This document shows, one piece after another, positions 44,975-53,998 of a stretch of DNA of 64,000 bases (positions are counted from its first letter, which is position 1; the number at the start of each line of letters is the position of its first letter). The translations under genes were made by a program, and so were the position numbers. The notes beneath the pieces were generated by a model that did no database searches, was not told where the DNA came from, and worked only from the letters and a program-made list of their open reading frames with translations. The DNA is from Methanothrix soehngenii GP6 (GTDB lineage Archaea > Halobacteriota > Methanosarcinia > Methanotrichales > Methanotrichaceae): the NCBI RefSeq assembly GCF_000204415.1, contig NC_015416.1:1302001-1366000 (forward strand), given 5' to 3'.

Positions 44975-47608
44975 ATGCCCCCAGTTAAGCTCTCTCCCCT
45001 GATGGAGCAGTACTACCAGAATAAGAAGCTCTATCCAGATGCTCTGCTCTTATTTCGGGTGGGCGACTTTTACGAGACCTTTGCCGACGATGCAGTCATC
45101 GTTGCCCGCGATCTGAACATCACCCTCACCTCCCGGCAGAAAGACGACCAGGGAGAGAAGATCCCTCTGGCAGGGGTCCCTTATCATTCCCTCGATGCCT
45201 ACCTCGCCCGGCTCATCCGGGCGGGGCATAAGGTGGCCATCTGCGACCAGGTGGAGGACCCCAAACTTGCCCGGGGTCTGGTGAAAAGAGCCATCACCCG
45301 GGTGGTGACCCCGGGAACGATAATCGAGCCCTCCATGCTGGACGAGTCCAGCAACAACTTCCTGGCGGCGATAGTGAAGGGGGATGAGAATGTGGGCCTT
45401 GCCTTTGTGGACGTTTCCACTGGCGAGTTTCTGACCACGGAGGTTCCACATAACCGCCTCTACTCCGAGCTGGCCCGTTTCCGGCCGGCGGAGTGCTTGT
45501 CAGCCTTTTCCCTCCACTGGGAGGGCACAAGCCTGCAGATCCTGGAGGAGCCCTGCTTCTCCGCGGAGAGAGCAGAGGCCGCCCTGGCCGACCGCTACGG
45601 ACCGGACTGGAAGGAGAGGCTCCGGCTGGAGGGAAGGGGTTTATCCCAGAGAGCCTGCGGAGCAGTCCTCTCCTATCTGAACGCTTCTCGCTTCGACCTT
45701 CTGGGTCACTTGAAGGATGTTCAGATCTACTCGGGATCGGATTATATGGTTCTGGATGAGGTCACAGTGCGAAACCTGGAGATCACCAGAAACATCCGCG
45801 ACCGCTCTCGCAGGGGCACCTTGCTGGAGTTCCTGGACCAGACTAGAACGGCCATGGGGGCGAGAACCCTTGCCCGCTGGCTGCAAATGCCCCTGCAGAG
45901 CGAGCAGGCAATAGCCCGCAGGCTGGATGGAGTAGAGGAGCTTGCCAGCAAATCCCTGCTGCACCGCAGCCTGGCTGAGGAGCTCAAGGGCACCTCTGAC
46001 CTGGAGAGGCTTTTAAGCCGGATATCATGCAAATCCGCCAGCCCTAAAGAGCTGTCCGTCCTGAAGAGCACTCTGGAGATGCTGCCCCGTCTGCAGGAGA
46101 TCCTCATGGATGATCAGTCCTCGGCTCAAAGCTCATATCTGCAGGATCTTTCAAGCAGGCTCTCTCCCCTGGATGATATCGTCTCCCTGATAGAGAGATC
46201 GATAATGGAGGATCCGCCCGTCCATGTTCGGGATGGGGGGGTGATCAGGGAGGGCTACGATCCGGAGATAGACCAGCTCCGGGAGCTCTTGAGGGACGGC
46301 AGAGGCTGGATCAGCCGCCTGGAGGGTTCGGAGAAGGAGAGGACGGGCATCAAATCCCTCAAAATCGCCTTTAACAATGTCTTCGGCTACTATATCGAGG
46401 TCTCGCGGGCAAACCTGCACCTGGTTCCCCAGAATTATATTCGCAAGCAGACCCTGGCCAATGGGGAGAGATTTGTGACCCCAGAGCTCAAGGATATGGA
46501 GTCTCGAGTCCTCTCCGCCCAGGAGAGGTCGGTATCTTTAGAGCAGGAGCTGTTTTATAAGGTGCGGGATCTAGTCGCCTCAAAGGCGGGAGTCATCCAG
46601 GAGAGGGCCACGGCACTGGCAGAGCTCGATGTTCTGATCTCCCTGGCCACCTCCGCTAAGGAGAACAATATGATCCGGCCGGAGTTCAATCAAGAGGGAA
46701 GAATCTCGATTCGCAGCAGCCGCCACCCGGTGCTGGATAAGGCGATGCGAGGCGCCTTTGTGCCCAATGACGTCCTATTGGACACAGATCGCAACCGTCT
46801 GATAATCCTCACCGGCCCGAACATGGCGGGCAAATCCACCTTCATGCGCCAGATAGCCCTGACGGCGATCATGGCCCAGACCGGGTCCTTTGTGCCTGCT
46901 GCCTATGCCTCCCTCTCACTGGTGGACCAGGTTTTCACCCGGGTGGGGGCATATGACGACCTGTCCGCAGGACAGAGCACGTTCATGGTGGAGATGACTG
47001 AGATCGCCCACATCCTCACTTCTGCCACCAGAAAGAGCCTGGTTCTCCTGGATGAGGTGGGCCGGGGGACAAGCACCTTCGACGGCCTGTCCCTGGCCTG
47101 GGCCATATCCGAGTACCTGCATGAGAGCATCAAATGCAAGTCCGTCTTCGCCACCCACTACCATCAGCTCACTGATCTGGAGAGCATCCTCTCCGGAGTG
47201 AGAAACTACAGCATTGCCGTAAAGGAGGATAAGGGTACGATCACCTTCCTGCGAACGGTGGTCCCGGGGGCGACGGACAAGAGCTATGGAGTGCATGTCG
47301 CCCGCCTGGCCGGGGTTCCCAGGACGGTGACAAAGAGGGCAGACCAGATCTTGAGAGAGATAGAAAAGGAGGCCCTTATGCAGCCGGGATCGGGCGGGAG
47401 AAGTCAGAGGAGATCTTCTCGCTACACCCAGCTCATATTCTTCGATGGCAATGAGGACGGGAATACGGCCGGGGAAGTGGAGAGGGATAAGAAGGATCCC
47501 ATCTTAGAGGAGATCGAATCACTGGACCTGGACATGATGACCCCCAGGGAGGCTTTGGACCGCCTCGCCCAATATCAGCGGATGCAAAGGGAGAGAGAGG
47601 AAGGATAA
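44975..47608 (+). CDS. mutS: DNA mismatch repair protein MutS
   Basis: An 877-residue bacterial-type MutS1. The mismatch-reading Phe-x-Glu is in FRVGDFYETFADDA near residue 37. The ATPase has Walker A GPNMAGKSTFMRQIA near residue 614, LVLLDEVGRGTSTFDGLS as Walker B/signature, and SVFATHYHQL as the switch. It finds mismatches and recruits MutL. MutS1/MutL are absent from most archaea and are thought to have entered Methanosarcinales and halophiles from bacteria. mutL starts three bases after the stop. Confidence 0.97.
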   Translation: MPPVKLSPLMEQYYQNKKLYPDALLLFRVGDFYETFADDAVIVARDLNITLTSRQKDDQGEKIPLAGVPYHSLDAYLARLIRAGHKVAICDQVEDPKLARGLVKRAITRVVTPGTIIEPSMLDESSNNFLAAIVKGDENVGLAFVDVSTGEFLTTEVPHNRLYSELARFRPAECLSAFSLHWEGTSLQILEEPCFSAERAEAALADRYGPDWKERLRLEGRGLSQRACGAVLSYLNASRFDLLGHLKDVQIYSGSDYMVLDEVTVRNLEITRNIRDRSRRGTLLEFLDQTRTAMGARTLARWLQMPLQSEQAIARRLDGVEELASKSLLHRSLAEELKGTSDLERLLSRISCKSASPKELSVLKSTLEMLPRLQEILMDDQSSAQSSYLQDLSSRLSPLDDIVSLIERSIMEDPPVHVRDGGVIREGYDPEIDQLRELLRDGRGWISRLEGSEKERTGIKSLKIAFNNVFGYYIEVSRANLHLVPQNYIRKQTLANGERFVTPELKDMESRVLSAQERSVSLEQELFYKVRDLVASKAGVIQERATALAELDVLISLATSAKENNMIRPEFNQEGRISIRSSRHPVLDKAMRGAFVPNDVLLDTDRNRLIILTGPNMAGKSTFMRQIALTAIMAQTGSFVPAAYASLSLVDQVFTRVGAYDDLSAGQSTFMVEMTEIAHILTSATRKSLVLLDEVGRGTSTFDGLSLAWAISEYLHESIKCKSVFATHYHQLTDLESILSGVRNYSIAVKEDKGTITFLRTVVPGATDKSYGVHVARLAGVPRTVTKRADQILREIEKEALMQPGSGGRSQRRSSRYTQLIFFDGNEDGNTAGEVERDKKDPILEEIESLDLDMMTPREALDRLAQYQRMQREREEG

Positions 47609-47611
47609 GAG

Positions 47612-49327
47612 ATGAAGAGGATCAGGGCCCTGGATGAGGAGACGGTAAATAAGATCGCTGCCGGTGAGGTGATCGAGAGGCCTGCTTCGGTGGTAAAGGA
47701 GCTGGTGGAAAACTCCATTGATGCCGGTGCCCATAAGGTGTTGATCGAGGTCCGAGATGGCGGAAAGAGCTTCATCAAGGTGACAGATGATGGCAGCGGC
47801 ATAGATCCGGACGACCTCCCCCTAGCCTTCCAAAAGCATACCACCTCCAAGATCTCCGGGGCTCAGGACCTGGAAACGATCGGCACGTTGGGATTTCGGG
47901 GCGAGGCCCTGGCCAGCATCGCCAGCGTCTCGGAAGCGGTCGAGGTGCGGACCAAGACCAGGGATGCTCTATCTGGCAGCTATCTTCGCATAGAGAACGG
48001 AAAGGTGGCGGAGACAAAGGAGGTGGGCAGCCCTGTGGGTACATCGATCGTCGTCTGGAATCTCTTTTCTAATGTCCCGGCAAGGAGAAAACACCTCAAG
48101 GGAAGGGAGGCGAAGCTGGTCCATATCATCGATGTCATCACCGAGCTGGCCATCATCCACTACGATATCGCTTTTGAGCTATTTTCAGGCAGCCGCACTC
48201 ACTTCAAATCGGCAAGATCCAATTCCTGGGACGACATCCTCTCCCGCATCTTCGGATTGAAGGCGGTGGCAGGTATGGCCCCTCTGCAGGCATCCGGCCG
48301 GGGCTGGAGAATAGAGGGTATGATCGGCGATGCCTTCAACCTTAGGGCCAGCCCGGACAGGATATTCATCTTCGTCAATGGCAGGGCAGTCTCCTCCCGG
48401 CCCATGGCCGGGGCTTTGCGAGAGGCCTACAGAAACATCATCCCTCCGGGAAAGAGCCCCATCGCCGTCCTCTCCTTAGAGATAAGCCCGGATCTGGTGG
48501 ACGTGAACGTCCATCCGGCTAAAAGGGAGATCCGGTTGCTCCATGAGAATGAGATCTGCTCTGCGGTCACCCAGGAAGCTGCCCTTACCCTCTCTTCTTA
48601 TGCCAAGAGCGTAGCCTCCGAACGCTTGAAGCCCAGCGATCAGATCACCGCCTCGGAGGAGACCTTGGCCCAGAATGCTATGCAGAGTACTCTTCCCCTG
48701 GATGTAGAGGAGGATACCGCTTTGGACCAAGCCCTGCCGGAAAGGGAGAAAAGATCAAGCCTGAAGATCCTGGGCCAGATCAAGAGGCTCTACATTGTGG
48801 CGGAGAGCGATCAAGGGCTGGTTCTTATCGATCAGCATGCTGCTGCAGAGCGCATTCGTTTTGAGGGGCTGGAAGAGCGATATCGGGAAGGGTTGATCCG
48901 CCAGGAGCTGGCCTGTCCGGTGACGATCGAGCTTATGGCCAGCGAGGAGATCATGCTCTCCTCCTGGAAGGAGGTCTTGGATGATATCGGCTTTGAGATC
49001 TCATCCTTTGGAGGGAGGTCCTACAGCGTCCGGTCCGTTCCAGCACTCGGCCAGAGGACCGAGAGCGCAGAATCGGTACATGACGTCTTAAAGGAGCTGT
49101 TTTTGCGGGGAAAGCCGGGGCCGGACTCGAGCCGCCGGGATGAGGTCCTCAAGCTTTTGGCCTGCCGGGGCTCCATAAAATCGGGAAAGGAACTCACCCT
49201 AAAAGAGATGGAGCAGCTGCTGCATGATCTGCAGGAATGCAGCAACCCCACAACCTGTCCCCACGGCAGGCCGGTGATGGTCATCCTGGACCAGAGCCAG
49301 CTGGAGAGGCTATTTGGCAGAAGATAA
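47612..49327 (+). CDS. mutL: DNA mismatch repair protein MutL
   Basis: A 571-residue GHKL ATPase with NKIAAGEVIERPASVVKELVENSIDAGA, DDGSGIDPDDLP and GTLGFRGEALASIASV. The C-terminal domain keeps the endonuclease site: DQHAAAERIRFE fits DQHA-x2-E-x4-E, and ACRGSIKSG and CPHGRPVMV supply the zinc-site motifs. It should therefore nick DNA itself, like MutL of bacteria without MutH. A GGAAGGATAAG site precedes the ATG. It forms an operon with mutS. Confidence 0.97.
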   Translation: MKRIRALDEETVNKIAAGEVIERPASVVKELVENSIDAGAHKVLIEVRDGGKSFIKVTDDGSGIDPDDLPLAFQKHTTSKISGAQDLETIGTLGFRGEALASIASVSEAVEVRTKTRDALSGSYLRIENGKVAETKEVGSPVGTSIVVWNLFSNVPARRKHLKGREAKLVHIIDVITELAIIHYDIAFELFSGSRTHFKSARSNSWDDILSRIFGLKAVAGMAPLQASGRGWRIEGMIGDAFNLRASPDRIFIFVNGRAVSSRPMAGALREAYRNIIPPGKSPIAVLSLEISPDLVDVNVHPAKREIRLLHENEICSAVTQEAALTLSSYAKSVASERLKPSDQITASEETLAQNAMQSTLPLDVEEDTALDQALPEREKRSSLKILGQIKRLYIVAESDQGLVLIDQHAAAERIRFEGLEERYREGLIRQELACPVTIELMASEEIMLSSWKEVLDDIGFEISSFGGRSYSVRSVPALGQRTESAESVHDVLKELFLRGKPGPDSSRRDEVLKLLACRGSIKSGKELTLKEMEQLLHDLQECSNPTTCPHGRPVMVILDQSQLERLFGRR

Positions 49328-49369
49328 TCAGGAGATGATAATATCTATGGGGAGGTCAAATGACCTCTC

Positions 49370-50692
49370 ATGGATCTGGAAGGATTTGCCAAGCGAGGTT
49401 TGAGGAGACGGGACCGGTCGATAAAGTCCAAGCTCATCGATCTGATCAGAGAGGTAAAGGAGATCCCAAGCGATCGGGCTGCTACCCTGGCGGAAGCGGT
49501 CTTGACGGAGGCGGAAGCGACCCTTGATCCCCGGGGGGAGGTCTTCACTCTTGAGAGCGTGGGGGTCAGCATGGGCGACTTTGGGGTGGGCTCACGTGGC
49601 TCAGGCGACTTTTATACCCACACCAAGATCGCCGAGGTCATCGGCCGCACAGAAGCAGTTGTTGACTCCCGCCAGCTGGACGACTCGGGTGTGGTCCAGG
49701 CGGGGGGCAAATACATAACGGTGACCGTGGACGGCATGCACTCCCGACTGAGCGATTATCCGTTTTTGGCCGGATTTCATGTAACCCGAGCGGCCTTGCG
49801 CGATGTCTATGTCATGGGAGCCAAGCCGGTGGCCCTTCTCTCGGATGTTCATCTGGCCGATGATGGGGATGTCTCCAAGCTATTCGACCATATCGCAGGC
49901 ATTGCCACGGTCTCGGAATTGATCGGCGTTCCTCTCATCACCGGGAGCACCCTGCGCATCGGTGGGGACATGGTTATCGGGGACCGACTAACCGGGTGCG
50001 TGGGGGCGGTTGGCGTCTCGGATAATCTCACCGCCAGAAAGAGCGCCCGGCCTGGAGATGTGATCATGATGACCGAGGGAGCGGGAGGGGGAACGATCTG
50101 CTCTGCTGCTCTGTACTATAACCGGCATGAGGTGGTGGATGAAACCCTGAACATCAAGTTCCTGGAGGCAAGCGAGGCGCTGCTTAAAGTTAATGCTCGG
50201 ATCCATGCTATGACCGATGTGACCAACGGGGGCATCCGGGGCGACGCCAAGGAGATCTCCTATACTGCCGGGGTGAGGCTTGTCTTTGAGGAGGAGAGGA
50301 TGCGCAAGCTGGTCAACCCCCGGGTGCTGGAGATGCTCAATGAGCTGAAAATCGACTATCTCGGGGTGTCCATCGATGCCCTGCTCATCATCGCCCCACC
50401 GGAGGAGGCGGAGGCGATCGCAGCCGCCATCCGGGATGTGGGGGTGAAGGTGGACGAGATCGGCAGGGTTGAGGAAGGAGAGGGAGCGTATCTGGATATC
50501 GAAGGCAAGCGGTCCGACTTCTCCCCCCGCTTCCGAGAGGCGGCCTACACTCCCATAAAAAAGGCGATCGGCCAGGAGGCGGTGCGGGATGTGGCGGAGA
50601 TGACCAGGAAGGTGGATTTGGCAGCCCAAAATGCTGTGCAGAAGAAGAAGAGGTTTGTGGAGAGGATAAGGGGGGGCCAGAAAGGATTCTGA
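49370..50692 (+). CDS. AIR synthase-related protein (PurM/HypE/ThiL superfamily)
   Basis: A 440-residue protein with the PurM-like two-domain fold. The N-terminal half has SVGVSMGDFGVGSRGSGDFYTHTKIAEVIGR and DDSGVVQAGGKYITVTVDGMHSRLSDYPFLAGFHVTRAALRDVYVMGAKPVALLSDVHL. The C-terminal half has MTEGAGGGTICSAALYYNRH and AMTDVTNGGIRGDAKEISYTAGV. Members bind ATP and phosphorylate or amidate a substrate; HypE acts in hydrogenase maturation. The exact subfamily and substrate are uncertain. It follows mutL by about 40 bases. Confidence 0.82.
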   Translation: MDLEGFAKRGLRRRDRSIKSKLIDLIREVKEIPSDRAATLAEAVLTEAEATLDPRGEVFTLESVGVSMGDFGVGSRGSGDFYTHTKIAEVIGRTEAVVDSRQLDDSGVVQAGGKYITVTVDGMHSRLSDYPFLAGFHVTRAALRDVYVMGAKPVALLSDVHLADDGDVSKLFDHIAGIATVSELIGVPLITGSTLRIGGDMVIGDRLTGCVGAVGVSDNLTARKSARPGDVIMMTEGAGGGTICSAALYYNRHEVVDETLNIKFLEASEALLKVNARIHAMTDVTNGGIRGDAKEISYTAGVRLVFEEERMRKLVNPRVLEMLNELKIDYLGVSIDALLIIAPPEEAEAIAAAIRDVGVKVDEIGRVEEGEGAYLDIEGKRSDFSPRFREAAYTPIKKAIGQEAVRDVAEMTRKVDLAAQNAVQKKKRFVERIRGGQKGF

Positions 50693-51058
50693 ACAAATGG
50701 TAGGCTACCCGCGATTTGTTATGGGTGAATTTGAATCGGAAATTCTCCGTGTCTCTGTGACTCTGTGATAAACCGCTATGCTCTAACCCAACCACACAGT
50801 CACAGAGTAGCAGGGGCCATATTCTCTGCCTGAACTCACCCACATAATTCAACGAAGAGCCAAATAGTATTTCCAGCAGATGTGCTCAGGCGGAGCCGAC
50901 AGGGAGGTGAACTTAAGAAAATTTTTATAAAGCTATTTATCTGTATAGCCTTTGCCACATGTAATAATAATAGTAAAAATTTATTGACATTAATAAACTA
51001 TTTATATCATAAGCTCTCTCAATTATTACAAGGGAAAAAAATTAGGGAGGAGATAGCA
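50693..51058. promoter_or_regulatory. Intergenic region with dyad and TATA box
   Basis: Between the AIR-synthase-like gene and the regulator there is no supported gene. An inverted repeat lies at 50753-50807 (listed separately). An AT-rich half follows, with a TATA-like CTATTTATATCA at 50999-51010, about 50 bases before the regulator start. GGGAGGAG at 51045-51052 is its ribosome site. Confidence 0.5.
50753..50807. repeat. 15-bp inverted repeat with 25-base spacer
   Basis: CTCTGTGACTCTGTG at 50753-50767 and CACACAGTCACAGAG at 50793-50807 are inverted copies with one mismatch. It may act as a bidirectional terminator after the AIR-synthase-like gene, or be a small palindromic repeat element. 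No other copy is seen in this window. Confidence 0.6.
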
Positions 51059-51448
51059 ATGAAAGAATCATTTGTAATGAGATTTGACGAGAGAGATATC
51101 GAGGTCGTAGAGACTCTGAAAAGCCTGGGAGTGCCAAGGAAGGTATCCAATATGATCGCATTCCTGGCCAGCGGCACAGAGGCTACCTCACGCGAGATAG
51201 AGAGGGGCTCAGATCTGCGCCAGCCGGAGGTGAGCATCGCCCTTCGCACCTTGCGCAAGAATAACTGGATCGAAGAGAAGATGTGCAGGAGCGATGGGAC
51301 AGGAAGGCCGATGAAGGTCTATCGCCTCAAGACTCCCATCGAAGAGATCCTGCAGCATTACGAGCAACAAAAGATGAATGAGGCAAATCAGGCATTGCAG
51401 TCCATCCAGAGGCTGAAGTCCCTCTTCAGCGAAGCTGAATCGATATGA
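51059..51448 (+). CDS. Winged-helix transcriptional regulator, paralogue of 30798
   Basis: A 129-residue regulator: LKSLGVPRKVSNMIAFLASGTEATSREIERGSDLRQPEVSIALRTLRKNNWIEEKMCRSDGTGRPMKVYRLKTPIEEIL. The segment EATSREIE.GSDLRQPEVSIA is shared almost word for word with the protein at 30798, so both read similar DNA or derive from one ancestor. ATG at 51059-51061 has GGGAGGAG eight bases upstream. Its targets are unknown; AT-rich DNA lies on both sides. Confidence 0.82.
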   Translation: MKESFVMRFDERDIEVVETLKSLGVPRKVSNMIAFLASGTEATSREIERGSDLRQPEVSIALRTLRKNNWIEEKMCRSDGTGRPMKVYRLKTPIEEILQHYEQQKMNEANQALQSIQRLKSLFSEAESI

Positions 51449-51837
51449 GATGATATAAATTCTAATTTTTTTTAAAAATTTTTAATACACGATCTTCAAA
51501 TCTGTAACATCCAATCGTATATTATTAAATTAATATTCTTATTATTTCTCATTTTTAAAAAATAATAAATTGGATCATAATTATCTAAATGTTTCTGAGA
51601 GGAACGCATGTGAAAATACAATATTTATAAATACTTGATTTTATTTTATGGATGTCGGTTATCGTCATCACATATTCGCAGATGATCAACTGGAAGAGAT
51701 CTTCGTATATCCGACCGATTCATTAAAATCCCTGAAACTATGTATGATACATTTTCACGATGGGGATATATAGAAGGAGGTTCCTATATTAATCAAATGT
51801 ATCAGGGACCGATGCATTCCAATTTCCAGGGAGAAGT
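51449..51837. other. AT-rich gap before TFE
   Basis: About 390 very AT-rich bases. A run of T followed by A and T near 51465-51485 may terminate the regulator gene. A frame of 41 residues (51648-51773, MDVGYRHHIFADDQLEEIF) follows a TATA-like TATTTATAAATAC and could be a small protein, but it has no ribosome site. The right end holds the TFE promoter. Confidence 0.35.
51745..51804 (+). promoter_or_regulatory. TFE promoter flanked by inverted repeats
   Basis: TGATACATTT at 51745-51754 and its exact inverse AAATGTATCA at 51795-51804 flank a TATA box (GATATATAG, 51765-51773). The right copy falls where transcription should start. A protein bound to both could block the promoter. The TFE ATG is at 51838, preceded by GGGAGAAGT. 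Confidence 0.5.
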
Positions 51838-52461
51838 ATGCAGGAACATGAGAGGCAGCAATTGGATCAGCCGTATCCCGAAGGGCCAAGAGTCGGATCG
51901 GATGCGGCTTTAGGGGTCGGCAATAATCCTATATCACACAGCTCACACCATGGTAGTGATTCATTGGCGGTCATTGAGGAAGTTATCCACAGGGCTTATT
52001 TAAACAAGCTTGTTGGTGAAGAGGGTCTTAGAATTGTAGAATGCATTCCAGAAGAGGAGATAACCGATGAGCGACTGGCTGAGCTCACTGGAATCAGCCT
52101 GAACACAGTAAGGCGTACTCTCTATCTGCTTTATGAGCACAGGCTTGCCATATACAGGCGGAAGCGAGATCCCGATTCCGGTTGGCTCACATACCTTTGG
52201 CAGCTCTGTCCGGAGAACTTCGATAAAGCCCTGCAGTCGGAGGCCAAAAGGCTGTTGCGAAAGCTGGAAGAGAGGCTAGCCTATGAGAAGGAGAACATCT
52301 TTTATGCCTGCACGGAGGGCTGTGCCAGGTTCATATTCGACGAAGCAAGCGATGCCAACTTCGTCTGCCCCTTCTGTCAGGGTAGCCTGGAGTATATGGA
52401 GAACGCAAAAGTGGTAGAGGCCATAGAAAGGCAGATCACGGATTTAAAGGCCTGCGTATGA
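51838..52461 (+). CDS. tfe: Transcription initiation factor TFE (alpha type)
   Basis: A 207-residue basal factor that stabilises the open promoter complex with TBP, TFB and RNA polymerase. After a 45-residue Gln/His/Gly-rich extension comes the winged helix (YLNKLVGEEGLRIVECIPEEEITDERLAELTGISLNTVRRTLYLLYEHRLAIYRRKRDPDSGWLTYLW). A helical linker and a zinc ribbon (CTEGCARFIF, CPFCQGSLEY) follow. The N-terminal extension is unusual, but GGGAG just before ATG 51838 supports it. The next plausible start would be inside the conserved fold. Confidence 0.93.
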   Translation: MQEHERQQLDQPYPEGPRVGSDAALGVGNNPISHSSHHGSDSLAVIEEVIHRAYLNKLVGEEGLRIVECIPEEEITDERLAELTGISLNTVRRTLYLLYEHRLAIYRRKRDPDSGWLTYLWQLCPENFDKALQSEAKRLLRKLEERLAYEKENIFYACTEGCARFIFDEASDANFVCPFCQGSLEYMENAKVVEAIERQITDLKACV

Positions 52462-52525
52462 GCCTTTCCCATGAACCCGGGGCTTGGAATACCGGCTAAG
52501 GGCGGTTTCCATTGGAGTTTCAAAG

Positions 52526-52927
52526 CTACAGGTTCTCCAGATTATTGCCCAGAACCGCCGTCCACCACCACCGGGCCATATCCATCAGATCTCGGCTGAA
52601 TATGCCCGAGAGTCTGTACTCCCCGCCCTTATTGGTGATCATTCCCGCACCCAGCAGCTTGTTTCTCATGGCATAAAAGGCAGACCGGCTCACTTTTAGT
52701 TCGACCAAAAGCTCCCTCCATTCACTGGCCTTCAATGGATCTCCTCTCTTCTGCCTTTCCTCAACAATGACCAGGAATTTCTGCCCCCTCTCTGCGGTTG
52801 CCTCCTCCTGGAAAAGGCGCAGCATCAGCTCATGGTATGGATCTCGAGATCGGCTGATTGCATACTCCGATTTGGAGCGGACCTTTAATGTAGTGGCAGT
52901 CCTTGGGGCCTTGAGCACATTGGTCAT
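52526..52927 (-). CDS. Hypothetical winged-helix-like protein
   Basis: A 133-residue protein with a predicted helix-turn-helix (SEWRELLVELKVSRSAFYAMRNKLLGAGMITNKGGEYRLSGIFSRDLMDMARWWW). The N-terminal 45 residues are basic and probably extended. It overlaps the upstream DUF2551 gene by four bases (ATGA), so the two are translated together. DNA binding is likely; its target may be its own promoter. Confidence 0.68.
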   Translation of the reverse strand: MTNVLKAPRTATTLKVRSKSEYAISRSRDPYHELMLRLFQEEATAERGQKFLVIVEERQKRGDPLKASEWRELLVELKVSRSAFYAMRNKLLGAGMITNKGGEYRLSGIFSRDLMDMARWWWTAVLGNNLENL

Positions 52928-53229
52928 AAGCTAGCCAGTACTGCTCTGGCTATATCTGCATATTCATCTTTCAGGGCATAGGTTCTGGGCGTACGATACG
53001 ATTTCTTGTTCATGTGCAATATCCCCAAGCGGGAGCCTATGTAGCCGGTCATGGAGGCCACAACCTTCCTGGATACGTTGACCTCCTTGCTCACCTCTTC
53101 ATGAAGAGATAAAACGGTAAACTCCTGAGACTGGACCATGGACTCGAGAACTACCCTCCTCAGACCATCGCTATCCAGATCGAGGAAATTCATCATTCTG
53201 CCCTGTATCTCAGATCGCTGCGATTTCAT
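52924..53229 (-). CDS. DUF2551 family protein
   Basis: A 101-residue protein matching the archaeal DUF2551 pattern as I remember it: LDLDSDGLRRVVLESMVQSQEFTVLSLHEEVSKEVNVSRKVVASMTGYIGSRLGILHMNKKSYRTPRTYALKDEYADIARAVLASL. It looks like a winged helix followed by a helix, so DNA binding is likely. I prefer the ATG at 53229 (MKSQRSE) over the one five codons earlier. It heads a two-gene operon with the gene at 52526. Confidence 0.75.
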   Translation of the reverse strand: MKSQRSEIQGRMMNFLDLDSDGLRRVVLESMVQSQEFTVLSLHEEVSKEVNVSRKVVASMTGYIGSRLGILHMNKKSYRTPRTYALKDEYADIARAVLASL

Positions 53230-53269
53230 GGAACCTCCCTCCATACCACTCCCTTACATTGCTAATACT

Positions 53270-53302
53270 TTAGTAATATTTATTATATATATACCTTACT
53301 AA
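53270..53302 (-). promoter_or_regulatory. Dyad around the TATA box of the DUF2551 operon
   Basis: TTAGTAA at 53270-53276 and TTACTAA at 53296-53302 are inverted copies flanking a TATA-rich core (TATTATATATATA). It is 40-70 bases upstream of the DUF2551 start on the minus strand. As the operon encodes two DNA-binding-like proteins, self-control is a fair guess. Confidence 0.45.
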
Positions 53303-53426
53303 TATGAATCCAGAATATATGCTATCCTTATGCTTTTGGCAAAGGATTAGGCTATCAGGATGGGTGAGATCCATTCATAATCCTTGCATCCGACCAGACT
53401 CACCGCTATTTGTTTAACTTGTAGGA

Positions 53427-53879
53427 TTGCGAAGGATGAAAGCGGAGTCCCTTGCCATGATCAGTCTGAAAGAGAAAGGCCATAATATTGGTATGCATCG
53501 CAGCATCCATGATGCATCCTGGTCAAAGTTCATATTCATGCTTTTCTCCTGGACTTCGTACAGGGGAGCAGCTGACGGAGTCCGCTGCACGTACAAGGCT
53601 AAAAGTGCTGCTCGAAATTTGATAAAAGTAGATACCAGAGATACCACTCAAAGGTGTTCTGCTTGTGGAAGCATCGTAAAGAAAGATCTGTCGGTACGAG
53701 TGCATGAGTGCCCCTATTGCGGATTTTCATGTGATCGAGACTACAATGCTTCCAGGAACATACTCTTCGCAGAGATGGAACAGCCCCTAACGCCCATAGA
53801 ACCAAAACCGCAACATCACATATCAGTGATGCAAGTTTTGGCGATGGAGTGGGAAGCTGCGCCCTTCAGGACGCGGTAG
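53427..53879 (+). pseudogene. Decayed TnpB (IS200/IS605 family) C-terminal remnant
   Basis: About 150 residues with the C-terminal part of TnpB: NIGMHRSIHDASWSKFIFML, then IKVDTRDTTQRCSACGSIVKKDLSVRVHECPYCGFSCDRDYNASRNIL, which contains both zinc-finger pairs and the last RuvC aspartate. The stretch between (SYRGAADGVRCTYKAKSAARNLI) looks scrambled by small indels, and the first two thirds of the protein are gone. The end carries a hairpin at 53857-53876 like that of the intact element at 54512, so its right end survives. Confidence 0.8.
53857..53876 (+). repeat. Right-end hairpin of the decayed TnpB element
   Basis: CTGCGCCC and GGACGCGG pair around TTCA with one mismatch and one wobble. 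The 8-4-8 layout and the GTAGTT that follows match the right end of the intact element at 55662-55681. Confidence 0.55.
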
Positions 53880-53998
53880 TTCACTCAATACGAGATCGTC
53901 TATGTTCTGGATTCAGGCAAGCGGATGGTTTTTGGTCCCCCGTCTGGAAGGATGATGACTTAAACCATGAGGTGCAATAAGGCTACCAGGTGGATTGA

